The notes below the pieces were generated by a model. The model was not told the DNA's origin. It made no database searches and worked only from the letters and a program-made list of their open reading frames with translations. A stretch of DNA of 5,647 nucleotides from Cyanobacteria bacterium T3Sed10_376R1m. Lineage in GTDB: Bacteria > Cyanobacteriota > Cyanobacteriia > Cyanobacteriales > Cyanobacteriaceae. Numbering within the stretch: position 1 is the stretch's first letter; every line of letters begins with the position of its first letter. The position numbers were made by a program, and so were the translations under genes. Shown here piece after piece: positions 1 to 5,537 of the stretch. The stretch covers positions 1-5,647 of the forward strand of contig PXEJ01000355.1 of assembly GCA_003566215.1 (NCBI GenBank), in the 5' to 3' direction.

Positions 1-205
1 CACGACACTCAATATAACGAGGAGTTTTGCTAAGGTTGCTACCATCCCTCGTTTCCCCTACTACCCTAACTTCTGAACTACTCTCTAAAGTTTCTGTACT
101 AATCACAATAATCAGTAAAATCAAAGTCCCAATCGTACAAGCTAAAACCGATAAAAATGGAAATAACTCTATTTCAATTTTATTTGATTTAGAACGTCTA
201 GGCAT
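1..205 (-). CDS. ExbD/TolR-like one-helix stator protein, N-terminal part (cut by window edge)
   Basis: The frame opens at ATG 205-203 and runs off the left edge after 68 codons, so only the N-terminus is visible. It shows a basic start (MPRRSKSNK), an acidic patch (E11, E13), one membrane helix at about residues 14-36 containing FPFLSVLACTIGTL, and then a polar, presumably periplasmic, stretch ending in TPRYIECR. This is the plan of ExbD/TolR/MotB-type partners of MotA/TolQ/ExbB channels: short cytoplasmic N-terminus, single helix, external domain. The gene follows the channel gene by five bases and has a good ribosome site inside it, so the two are surely co-expressed. Oddity: canonical ExbD has Asp in the motif PFIDV, and here the aligned residue is Ser19. 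The family call rests on the helix pattern and the neighbour. Substrate and role are unknown, and the C-terminal domain (ExbD-like or other) cannot be seen. Confidence 0.8.
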   Translation of the reverse strand, partial: MPRRSKSNKIEIELFPFLSVLACTIGTLILLIIVISTETLESSSEVRVVGETRDGSNLSKTPRYIECR

Positions 206-210
206 AAAAA

Positions 211-1641
211 CTATTCCTCAATTTGTTCTACCAATCTAACAATTCTCGGTTTACTTAAATCTTTCATGACAGGTTGTAATAAAGTAATTTGTTCCTTAAT
301 CATTAGTAACGTATCTTCCATTTTGTGCGCACTATCTAAAGCAGATACAATTTTGTTTAAACTACCTTCTAACTTAGTAATTTCAGCAATTTTAGCCGTT
401 GATTTTTCCAAAGAATTAACTTTATCCTCCAATACATTAGCCACACTCTGTAACTGAAATGCGATCGCACCAACTTGTTTTTCAATTCCTTGATTATTAG
501 TCTGATTTTGCTCCTTAATTAATTCTACAAAAGATTTAAGATCATTAATTAAATTCAAATTAAAATTTTGTTGCTCATGGTAAGACTGAATAAACCTTTC
601 TCGATCATTTAAAATAGTTTCATTCAGTTGTTTTATTCCCTCAACTAACTTCCCTTCTTGGGCTTGAATTTCATTAAATTGTGTTAAAAACTCCGTCAAT
701 AAATTTTGTGCCGCCTCCCTAGCGAATATTTCCGCCGGTTTAATCAATTCCTCAGTAGTCGGTAAAGCTTCTTTTATCGGTTGAATAAACTCCTCTTTAG
801 TAGGTAAATTAATCTTAATTGCCTTATTAATTGTATCCGTAACAGTTTGAGTATTTAAAATAGCATCTCCTTGTCTTTCCTTCAAACGAGGCAACAATTG
901 ATCATTAATAAATATATCAATAGCTAACAATAATTGCCCTTCTCGTCTTTCCACCAGCACAAGGGGAATCATCACTAAAACACTTAATAAAAGAGCCAAT
1001 AAAGTTGTATCAAAAGCAACAGCTAAACCGCTAGTAACAGTACCAATTCCCTCTTTAATTTGCTCAACTTCCGCACTCCCTTCCAAAAAGCTAGAAAATC
1101 CATTTACCGCCCTACTAATCCCTAAAACCGTACCAATAAAGCCAAGTAGTGGAATTGCCCACACCAAAATACGAGGAAAATTATAAGAAGATTCAGAAGC
1201 CGAAAGATAGAATGAAGAATCATCAATAGCCAACTCACTAGATGCTTTTCTACTACCAGAGTGGATATAAGCAGATACAATTCTAGAAATCCTATTACCA
1301 ACAACATTTTTAAAGTTACCAAAGAAATTACTCATTTCCCTAACTTGAACTGATTTAGGATTATCAAAAGAGACATTCTCAGGAATTTGTAAATCACGAA
1401 GTAGATTAAATTCTTTTCTGATTTTGATATATTTATCAATGCTACTGGTAATCACAAAACTAGCCAGAAAAACCACTAGATATTGAGTTATTCCTCGCTC
1501 AATAAATAATATCCCTATATAAGTGTCTTGAATGGGAATTAATAATATATAGATAAAAACCGTTAGAAGACTGGAAAATAAAATGACAAAGGGCAAATTA
1601 ATATCTAATTCTTGACGGCTATTGGGAATAGATTTTGACAT
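211..1641 (-). CDS. MotA/TolQ/ExbB proton-channel family protein with long cytoplasmic tail
   Basis: This 476-residue inner-membrane protein probably forms the ring of an ion-driven motor with the ExbD-like product of the next gene. Predicted helices are at about 15-36, 43-66, 156-178 and 203-231. The family signature is visible as PLLGFIGTVLGISRAVNGF (164-182) and GLAVAFDTTLLALLLS (205-220). Two N-terminal helices, a roughly 90-residue cytoplasmic loop, then two core helices resemble MotA topology more than three-helix ExbB. Residues 232-476 form a charged, mostly helical tail with Gln/Glu/Lys-rich coiled-coil character (about 340-455), far longer than ExbB or TolQ (about 230-245 residues in total). 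A 14-residue unit occurs twice in tandem (279-292 and 293-306; LPTKEEFIQPIKEA, then LPTTEELIKPAEIF). Asp211 lies in the last helix. The start at 1641 has no SD, but precedes the first helix sensibly. Cargo is unknown; a role in envelope work or in a Zorya-like defence motor is only a possibility. Confidence 0.85.
   Translation of the reverse strand: MSKSIPNSRQELDINLPFVILFSSLLTVFIYILLIPIQDTYIGILFIERGITQYLVVFLASFVITSSIDKYIKIRKEFNLLRDLQIPENVSFDNPKSVQVREMSNFFGNFKNVVGNRISRIVSAYIHSGSRKASSELAIDDSSFYLSASESSYNFPRILVWAIPLLGFIGTVLGISRAVNGFSSFLEGSAEVEQIKEGIGTVTSGLAVAFDTTLLALLLSVLVMIPLVLVERREGQLLLAIDIFINDQLLPRLKERQGDAILNTQTVTDTINKAIKINLPTKEEFIQPIKEALPTTEELIKPAEIFAREAAQNLLTEFLTQFNEIQAQEGKLVEGIKQLNETILNDRERFIQSYHEQQNFNLNLINDLKSFVELIKEQNQTNNQGIEKQVGAIAFQLQSVANVLEDKVNSLEKSTAKIAEITKLEGSLNKIVSALDSAHKMEDTLLMIKEQITLLQPVMKDLSKPRIVRLVEQIEE
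214..219 (-). promoter_or_regulatory. Shine-Dalgarno site of the ExbD-like gene
   Basis: On the minus strand GAGGAA lies inside the last codons of the channel gene, eight bases before the ATG at 205-203. The channel stop codon TAG (213-211) falls between the site and the start. This is one of only two clear SD sequences in the window. It supports the chosen start and tight translational linkage of the two subunits. Confidence 0.7.
461..468. repeat. HIP1 octamer
   Basis: A perfect GCGATCGC palindrome, the Highly Iterated Palindrome of many cyanobacterial genomes, lies in the coding region of the channel protein. A near match (CCGATCGC) occurs at 3229-3236 inside cruA. One perfect copy in this AT-rich stretch supports a cyanobacterial origin. 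Confidence 0.8.
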
Positions 1642-1648
1642 ATTCTAT

Positions 1649-1676
1649 TTGGTAATTACATTAAAACAAATATAAT
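1649..1676 (+). promoter_or_regulatory. Candidate distal promoter of rpe
   Basis: TTGGTA (1649-1654) and a perfect TATAAT (1671-1676) are separated by 16 bases on the plus strand. This would start a transcript near 1683 with a leader of about 200 bases before rpe. It overlaps the candidate promoter of the opposite operon, so the two would compete for polymerase. A perfect -10 hexamer can arise by chance in such AT-rich DNA, so confidence is low. Confidence 0.3.
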
Positions 1677-1700
1677 GTATTTTATCCTTAATTGAATCAA
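1672..1700 (-). promoter_or_regulatory. Candidate promoter of the channel operon
   Basis: On the minus strand TTGATT (1700-1695) and CATTAT (1677-1672) are separated by 17 bases. Each matches the sigma-70 -35 or -10 consensus at four of six positions. Transcription would begin at about 1665, giving a leader of roughly 24 bases. The -35 box lies within a 6-bp dyad (1684-1704). The call rests on consensus matching only. Confidence 0.3.
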
Positions 1701-1704
1701 GGAT
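1684..1704. promoter_or_regulatory. Dyad over the divergent promoters (possible operator)
   Basis: ATCCTT (1684-1689) is repeated inverted as AAGGAT (1699-1704) with a nine-base centre. The right arm overlaps the candidate -35 box of the channel operon, and the left arm lies just after the candidate TATAAT of rpe. Such a site could serve a regulator controlling both directions. No known regulator consensus is recognised. Confidence 0.25.
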
Positions 1705-1760
1705 TTTAACACTTAATCTAAGATATAACAGTTATTCTTTCTTACCCATTCCTGAGGACA

Positions 1761-1788
1761 TTCTTTTTTCAAGAAACCTTAAAAAGAA
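1761..1788 (+). other. 8-bp hairpin in the rpe leader
   Basis: TTCTTTTT (1761-1768) and AAAAAGAA (1781-1788) are perfectly complementary around a 12-base loop. The stem has only one G-C pair and is weak. The right side also contains a near-tandem direct repeat, AAGAAACCTT (1771-1780) and AAGAACCTT (1784-1792). It matters only if rpe is transcribed from the distal promoter. Confidence 0.3.
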
Positions 1789-1837
1789 CCTTCTAAGTTG
1801 CCAAAACCTGATAAACTAAGGAAAATTTAAGCATTTT

Positions 1838-1851
1838 GTTACAATTGTCAC
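1838..1851. promoter_or_regulatory. Imperfect palindrome before rpe (possible operator)
   Basis: GTTACAATTGTCAC is symmetric at 12 of 14 positions, with the perfect core ACAATTGT (1841-1848), and ends 31 bases before the rpe start. It includes GTTACA, the half-site of the cyanobacterial HLR1 (RpaB) motif, but the second direct-repeat half is absent, so an RpaB site is not supported. It also contains TTGTCA (1845-1850), a -35-like hexamer with no good -10 at proper spacing. Confidence 0.3.
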
Positions 1852-1882
1852 TAAGTCCACACATATTTTAAATAAGATTACT

Positions 1883-2578
1883 ATGAGTAAAAAAGATATT
1901 GTTATCTCTCCTTCTATCTTATCCGCTGACTTCAGCCGTTTAGGAGATGAGATTAAAGCCGTTGATGAAGCCGGTGCAGACTGGATTCACGTTGATGTAA
2001 TGGATGGTCGTTTTGTCCCCAATATTACCATTGGGCCTTTAATTGTTAGTGCCATTCGTCCTTATACCAAAAAACCCTTGGATGTTCATTTGATGATTGT
2101 TGAACCTGAGAAGTATGTAGAAGATTTTGCCAACGCTGGGGCAGATATTATTTCTGTTCATGCCGAACATAACGCTTCCCCTCACCTACATCGCACTCTC
2201 TGTCAAATTAGAGAGTTAGGTAAACAGTCTGGAGTTGTTTTAAATCCTTCTACTCCTTTAGAGTTAATTGAGTATGTTATTGATGTTTGTGACCTTGTTT
2301 TGATTATGAGTGTTAACCCCGGTTTTGGTGGTCAAAGTTTTATCCCCGGAGTTGTACCCAAAATTAAAGCCTTACGTCAGATGTGTGATGATAAAGGTTT
2401 AGATCCTTGGATTGAAGTTGATGGTGGTTTGAAGCCCAATAATACTTGGCAGGTTTTAGAGGCTGGAGCCAATGCTATTGTAGCTGGTTCAGCGGTGTTT
2501 AAAGCTCCTGATTATGCCCAAGCTATCGAAGGTATCCGTAACAGCAAACGCCCTGAGAAAGAATTGGTTAACGCTTAG
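1883..2578 (+). CDS. rpe: Ribulose-phosphate 3-epimerase
   Basis: This cytoplasmic enzyme interconverts ribulose 5-phosphate and xylulose 5-phosphate. In a cyanobacterium that serves regeneration of the Calvin-cycle acceptor and the oxidative pentose-phosphate pathway. The 231-residue length fits a single (beta/alpha)8 barrel. Family motifs appear in order: APSILSAD-like SPSILSADF (9-17), [12 protein letters not shown] (36-47), DVHLM (67-71), SVHAE (91-95), [10 protein letters not shown] (142-151), EVDGG (178-182) and the phosphate-site region AGSAVF (201-206). The metal ligands expected from the family, His36, Asp38, His69 and Asp180, are all present, as are the two catalytic aspartates (38 and 180). 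The start [13 protein letters not shown] matches the usual family beginning, although no SD is seen upstream. The gene stands alone between divergent and convergent neighbours. Nothing looks broken. Confidence 0.97.
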   Translation: MSKKDIVISPSILSADFSRLGDEIKAVDEAGADWIHVDVMDGRFVPNITIGPLIVSAIRPYTKKPLDVHLMIVEPEKYVEDFANAGADIISVHAEHNASPHLHRTLCQIRELGKQSGVVLNPSTPLELIEYVIDVCDLVLIMSVNPGFGGQSFIPGVVPKIKALRQMCDDKGLDPWIEVDGGLKPNNTWQVLEAGANAIVAGSAVFKAPDYAQAIEGIRNSKRPEKELVNA

Positions 2579-2581
2579 AAA

Positions 2582-2651
2582 GTTTTGCCATACCAATTTT
2601 TTAGTCTATGGTTAGTTAGTATCTCCCCTGTTAGGGGAGACAACGCAAAAC
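2582..2651. terminator. Symmetric palindromic structure between convergent rpe and cruA (likely bidirectional terminator)
   Basis: The core is a strong 8-bp stem, TCTCCCCT (2622-2629) with AGGGGAGA (2633-2640), closed by a three-base loop. A second small stem pairs CATA (2589-2592) with TATG (2607-2610). An outer stem pairs GTTTTGC (2582-2588) with GCAAAAC (2645-2651) and encloses both, giving a three-way junction. It begins four bases after the rpe stop and ends three bases before the cruA stop, so either transcript could use it. Neither direction has a proper U-run after the strong stem, which is unusual for an intrinsic terminator. It might instead protect 3' ends or be a dispersed palindromic repeat. 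Confidence 0.6.
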
Positions 2652-2654
2652 ACC

Positions 2655-4649
2655 TTACTTCTGAGAAACAAATTTAGAACCAAAGGTGAGCAGTTTAAAC
2701 CACAACTTAGGATTACTTTCTTTTAACCATTTACTTTGTTTGTCCAACCAAGGATTAAACCAACGACTAAAAAGAAGATTCTTGAAAGCATCAAAAGTAA
2801 ACTTAGCATAGGAACCCATCCACAGAATTATATCTTTTGTTCCTGCCATCTGCCATATCCACCACAATAATGGCGGATTTTTGCGAGCCGCTTTTAGAGC
2901 TAATCGATTAAAAGTAAGCCAATCCGTGCGATCCTTAATAAAGGTATCTGCGGTTTCGGGTTCATCAGCTAATAAGCCAAAAAAAGTATTTAGCATAGCG
3001 TTAACTCTTTGAGGAGGTAAGGTTTTATGGGTAGGTACCATCATTCCCTTAGAAAATAGCCATGTTACAGCGATATTACTTTGATAGGCTTTGATTCGAT
3101 TTAAAGATTCTCCGTCTAAAAGGTCATTTTTGAGAGCCTTGTCAAGAAGATTGGTTAAACGCCCCAAATTACGTACCAAAGAGCCAAAACCTGTAAATAC
3201 TAGGGGAGATTGTAAAGAAGCAGAATCACCGATCGCAATTAGCCGATTTGTCGCAATTTTACGGTCATTTTCCCCCACAGTAAAACGTCCAGGAATATAA
3301 CCAAAAGTTGGTTTTTTCCAGGTCAATTTATCCATATTACAACGACGATATTCAGGTAAAATATTGAAAAAATCTTCATACATTTCCAACAAAGAACCGG
3401 GATTATCTGGGTGTACTTGATGATAGTGAAATAAATAAATAGTAAGCTCATTTCCCTCTGCCGGAAATAATTCCCAAATTAATTGTCTTCCCCTCGAAAT
3501 ATCCCCATGAGAAAATAAAACATCACCATAGGTACGATCCCAAACCTCAGGTTCAAAACCCTCAAGCATAGCCCCCACCGTAGGACAAACACTGTCAAAA
3601 GCCCTCTTTCCAGCCATTTGCCAAGCGATAGGAGAAGCCGTACCCATCGCATCAACTAATAATCTTCCCGTAGCTTCTCTCTCTTCTTCCGTAACCAAAT
3701 TAGTAGCTTTTACAGTAACTAAATCCGTCCCTATTGTTGCCTTTTCAAAATCTGTTTGATCCCAAATTTGTGCACCATATTTAATTAGTTTTTTACCGCA
3801 AAGTTCTAATAACTTATTAGTATCAATGGCAATATTTAGTACATTAGGAGTATGTAAAATATTTGCCTTTAAGTTATCTGGATTATTACTATCAAAAAAC
3901 TTACTAAAACCGTCTTCATACTCAGCCGCAATAATATATTCAAACTCCTTTTTCGTAAATAAACCTAAATCAATTAAGACCTGAAATTCAGCACGAGAAA
4001 TATTCCACTCTCGGTTCATTCTGCCAAATTTTAACCGCTCAATTAATAATACATCATAGCCTAACTTTGCCATTAAAGCCGCATGAATAGCACCGAGCGC
4101 ACCTCCCACATAGATTAAATCATAATCAGCTTTTCCCTTACTTTTGTCTTGAAAAATAACGGGCTTAATTTGATAATTATTTTCACTGTTACTATTATTT
4201 TGGACACTTTCACGCCATTTTTTTTCCCACCAATAAACCCGATTTAAGTCATACTCTCCCTGGGGCATTTTTTGGAAATATTTGACCGTTTGGGGATAAT
4301 AATCCTTAAGTGCTTCAAAAATTGATTGATTACTCAAATCTATTTCTGGTAAATCAGGATATTGATTAGGGAATTTTAGAGCAATAGCTTTTTTTAACTC
4401 CTGTTTTACTTTTCTTTCCTTTCCCGAAACCTTTTTACCCCAACGAAACATTTTTAAATAGGTTGTCCGTTGCAATGACCAAACAAAAATTGACAGCTGA
4501 CTGTTTTGGGCCAATTCCAAGCGAATACCATCGGGAGTATTAATTTTTTTTGTACCCATAGGAGATTGCCAAGATTGCTGCAACCACCGACATACATCTT
4601 GAGTTTGTGGATGGGGAATTTCTAAATATAATAAGGGTTTTAAGTCCAT
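2655..4649 (-). CDS. cruA: CruA-type lycopene cyclase, FAD-dependent (CruA/CruP family)
   Basis: Enzymes of this family cyclise the ends of lycopene to make gamma- and beta-carotene in cyanobacteria and green sulfur bacteria. The 664-residue protein has an N-terminal region of about 175 residues of unclear role, then a Rossmann dinucleotide-binding start, YDLIYVGGALGAIHAA (176-191), with the acidic end of the second strand at Glu204. Next is the family hallmark FGRMNREWNISR (208-219), a DAMG segment (333-336), and the second flavin motif IAIGDSASLQSP (471-482) followed by FTGFGSL (485-491). The C-terminus (about 590-660) is rich in Trp and Phe and may rest on the membrane. The length favours CruA over the shorter paralogue CruP, which has a different, photoprotective role; the two cannot be separated with certainty here. 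The start MDLKPLLYLEIPHP has no SD. The gene is monocistronic and divergent from queE. Confidence 0.75.
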   Translation of the reverse strand: MDLKPLLYLEIPHPQTQDVCRWLQQSWQSPMGTKKINTPDGIRLELAQNSQLSIFVWSLQRTTYLKMFRWGKKVSGKERKVKQELKKAIALKFPNQYPDLPEIDLSNQSIFEALKDYYPQTVKYFQKMPQGEYDLNRVYWWEKKWRESVQNNSNSENNYQIKPVIFQDKSKGKADYDLIYVGGALGAIHAALMAKLGYDVLLIERLKFGRMNREWNISRAEFQVLIDLGLFTKKEFEYIIAAEYEDGFSKFFDSNNPDNLKANILHTPNVLNIAIDTNKLLELCGKKLIKYGAQIWDQTDFEKATIGTDLVTVKATNLVTEEEREATGRLLVDAMGTASPIAWQMAGKRAFDSVCPTVGAMLEGFEPEVWDRTYGDVLFSHGDISRGRQLIWELFPAEGNELTIYLFHYHQVHPDNPGSLLEMYEDFFNILPEYRRCNMDKLTWKKPTFGYIPGRFTVGENDRKIATNRLIAIGDSASLQSPLVFTGFGSLVRNLGRLTNLLDKALKNDLLDGESLNRIKAYQSNIAVTWLFSKGMMVPTHKTLPPQRVNAMLNTFFGLLADEPETADTFIKDRTDWLTFNRLALKAARKNPPLLWWIWQMAGTKDIILWMGSYAKFTFDAFKNLLFSRWFNPWLDKQSKWLKESNPKLWFKLLTFGSKFVSQK

Positions 4650-4715
4650 TTCTATAAAAAATTTTATACTATTTTTTCTATTTACTCTCTATTATTGCTG
4701 ATTCTCGAATTAGTG

Positions 4716-4721
4716 TACAAT
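4716..4721 (+). promoter_or_regulatory. queE: Candidate -10 box of queE
   Basis: TACAAT matches the -10 consensus at five of six positions. The best upstream partner, TTGCTG (4695-4700), is only 15 bases away, so the -35 is poor. Transcription from near 4728 would give a leader of about 120 bases containing the small ORFs and hairpin described separately. Confidence 0.3.
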
Positions 4722-4732
4722 AAAACAACAAT

Positions 4733-4749
4733 CTCCTACCAAGACGGAG
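4733..4749 (+). promoter_or_regulatory. SD of the first leader ORF, within a small hairpin
   Basis: GGAG (4746-4749) stands five bases before the ATG at 4755 and is the only strong ribosome site near queE; queE itself has none. CTCC (4733-4736) is exactly complementary and could mask it in a 4-bp stem with a nine-base loop. The pairing is short, so masking would be weak unless stabilised by a protein or other RNA. Confidence 0.4.
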
Positions 4750-4754
4750 TGGAA

Positions 4755-4790
4755 ATGACTATCAGAATAAATCCTTGTAATTATCGATGA
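4755..4790 (+). CDS. Possible leader peptide 1 of queE
   Basis: An 11-codon ORF encodes MTIRINPCNYR and ends in TGA. It has a good SD (GGAG, five bases before the ATG), unlike queE. Its stop overlaps the start of the next small ORF as ATGA. Three of its 11 codons (AAT, AAT, TAT) belong to the NAU class read by queuosine-modified tRNAs, the pathway served by downstream queE. The peptide matches no family I recognise. It may act by being translated rather than through its product, or may be a chance ORF in AT-rich DNA. Confidence 0.35.
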   Translation: MTIRINPCNYR

Positions 4791-4802
4791 CGGTGATTAC
4801 AA
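4775..4802 (+). promoter_or_regulatory. 12-bp hairpin with AUGA tetraloop in the queE leader
   Basis: The arm 4775-4786 pairs with 4791-4802 in 12 consecutive pairs: seven outer pairs TTGTAAT/ATTACAA, then U-G, A-U, U-G, C-G and G-C. Two are G-U wobbles, so the fold is better as plus-strand RNA than as its complement. The four-base loop 4787-4790 is AUGA, exactly the overlapping start and stop codons of the two leader ORFs. No U-run follows, so it is not an ordinary terminator. A role in controlling translation of queE is inferred. Confidence 0.5.
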
Positions 4803-4831
4803 CAATCTGGCGAGTAAGTCTTAATTATTAA
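4787..4831 (+). CDS. Possible leader peptide 2 of queE
   Basis: A 14-codon ORF encodes MTVITTIWRVSLNY and ends in TAA (4829-4831). It starts in the ATGA overlap with leader ORF 1, so translation would depend on ribosomes finishing that ORF. It is in the same frame as queE but stopped before it. Its stop overlaps the next ATG as TAATG, opening a four-codon ORF (MSKF, 4831-4845) that ends one base before the queE ATG. No family is recognised, and chance is a fair alternative. Confidence 0.25.
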   Translation: MTVITTIWRVSLNY

Positions 4832-4845
4832 TGTCCAAATTTTAA
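4831..4845 (+). other. Four-codon ORF (MSKF) abutting queE
   Basis: ATG at 4831-4833 overlaps the preceding TAA by one base. The ORF ends with TAA at 4843-4845, and a single A precedes the queE ATG at 4847. On its own this is trivial in AT-rich DNA. It is listed because it completes an uninterrupted chain of stop/start junctions from the SD-bearing ORF at 4755 to queE. Confidence 0.2.
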
Positions 4846-4846
4846 A

Positions 4847-5494
4847 ATGTTGAATACTGTAATAGCAAAAAATAACTCTAATGTAAACTCCAACCTAAGG
4901 ACGAAGTATCCCATTGTCGAAACTTTCCATTCGCTTCAAGGAGAGGGATTTTGGTATGGTATGAACGCTTTTTTTATTAGATTAGCTGGTTGTGATGTGT
5001 TTTGTCCTTGGTGTGATCAAAAGGAAACATGGTCAATGAAAAAATATCCTTTGTTAACCGTAGAAAGTATTATTGACAAAGTAAAAATAACCAATGCTCC
5101 CATAGTTATTATTACAGGCGGTGAACCTTTATTACATGATCTTAATTCTTTGACCATTGAACTAAAAAAAATTGGAAAAAAAGTTCACTTAGAAACCTCT
5201 GGTACTCATCCTTTTAGTGGTAGCTTTGATTGGGTTACTTTTTCCCCCAAACCCTACAAAAAAATCCACGAAAGTATCTATGCTCAAGCCAATGAGCTAA
5301 AAGTAATTGTTGCTAATCAGGAAGATTTGTTGTGGGCAAATTCCCAGGCGAATCAAGTTTCTGATGATGTTATTTTATATTTACAGCCTGAATGGAATAG
5401 CCCCCAAAGTCAAGGTTTAATTTTTGAATATATCAAACAAAATCCTCAATGGCGTTTGAGTTTACAAGCTCATAAATTTATGAAAATAAGATGA
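4847..5494 (+). CDS. queE: 7-carboxy-7-deazaguanine synthase (radical SAM)
   Basis: QueE turns 6-carboxytetrahydropterin into 7-carboxy-7-deazaguanine, the ring-contraction step towards preQ0, preQ1 and queuosine in tRNA. The 215-residue length fits the compact QueE family. After a variable start come VETFHSLQGEG (24-34), the Fe-S cluster motif C49-x3-C53-x2-C56 (CDVFCPWC), the SAM-binding TGGEP (90-94), ETSG (116-119), SPKP (133-136) and the C-terminal LYLQPEWNSPQSQ and SLQAHKF. All three cluster cysteines are present. The ATG at 4847 is chosen because translation in this frame is closed by TAA just upstream; it lacks an SD. No other queuosine gene lies in the window. The leader with linked small ORFs suggests translational control, which is inference. 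A minus-strand ORF ends 44 bases downstream. Confidence 0.95.
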   Translation: MLNTVIAKNNSNVNSNLRTKYPIVETFHSLQGEGFWYGMNAFFIRLAGCDVFCPWCDQKETWSMKKYPLLTVESIIDKVKITNAPIVIITGGEPLLHDLNSLTIELKKIGKKVHLETSGTHPFSGSFDWVTFSPKPYKKIHESIYAQANELKVIVANQEDLLWANSQANQVSDDVILYLQPEWNSPQSQGLIFEYIKQNPQWRLSLQAHKFMKIR

Positions 5495-5537
5495 TAATAT
5501 TCAATGTTTTTCCCTCTATAAAAAGAAAGATTCAGCC
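5495..5537. other. Short spacer between queE and the right-edge ORF
   Basis: These 43 bases hold no gene. TTTTT (5504-5515 region) and AAAAA around 5519-5525 could pair weakly around CCCTCTAT, but there is no GC-rich terminator stem for queE. If the right-edge ORF is TnpB, the transposon right end would be expected in or near here; no clear boundary can be seen. Confidence 0.3.

Noticed and set aside
27..457. Plus-strand open frames of 70 codons (27-239) and 63 codons (266-457)
   Set aside because: They lie antisense to the ExbD-like and channel genes, which show clear family motifs. They have no SD and no recognisable features.
1122..1322. Minus-strand 66-codon frame inside the channel gene
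   Set aside because: It overlaps the channel gene in another frame, and its hydrophobic look comes from the membrane-helix region being read out of phase.
1838..1851. RpaB (HLR1) binding site before rpe
   Set aside because: Only one GTTACA half is present; the second half at the required spacing matches poorly.
3091..3300. Plus-strand 69-codon frame inside cruA
   Set aside because: It is antisense to the well-conserved flavin-binding part of cruA and has no supporting signals.
4725..4846. preQ1 or glutamine riboswitch upstream of queE
   Set aside because: The short preQ1 pseudoknot with its A-rich tail and the conserved glutamine-aptamer segments were looked for and not found; only GACGGAG is loosely similar to part of the latter.
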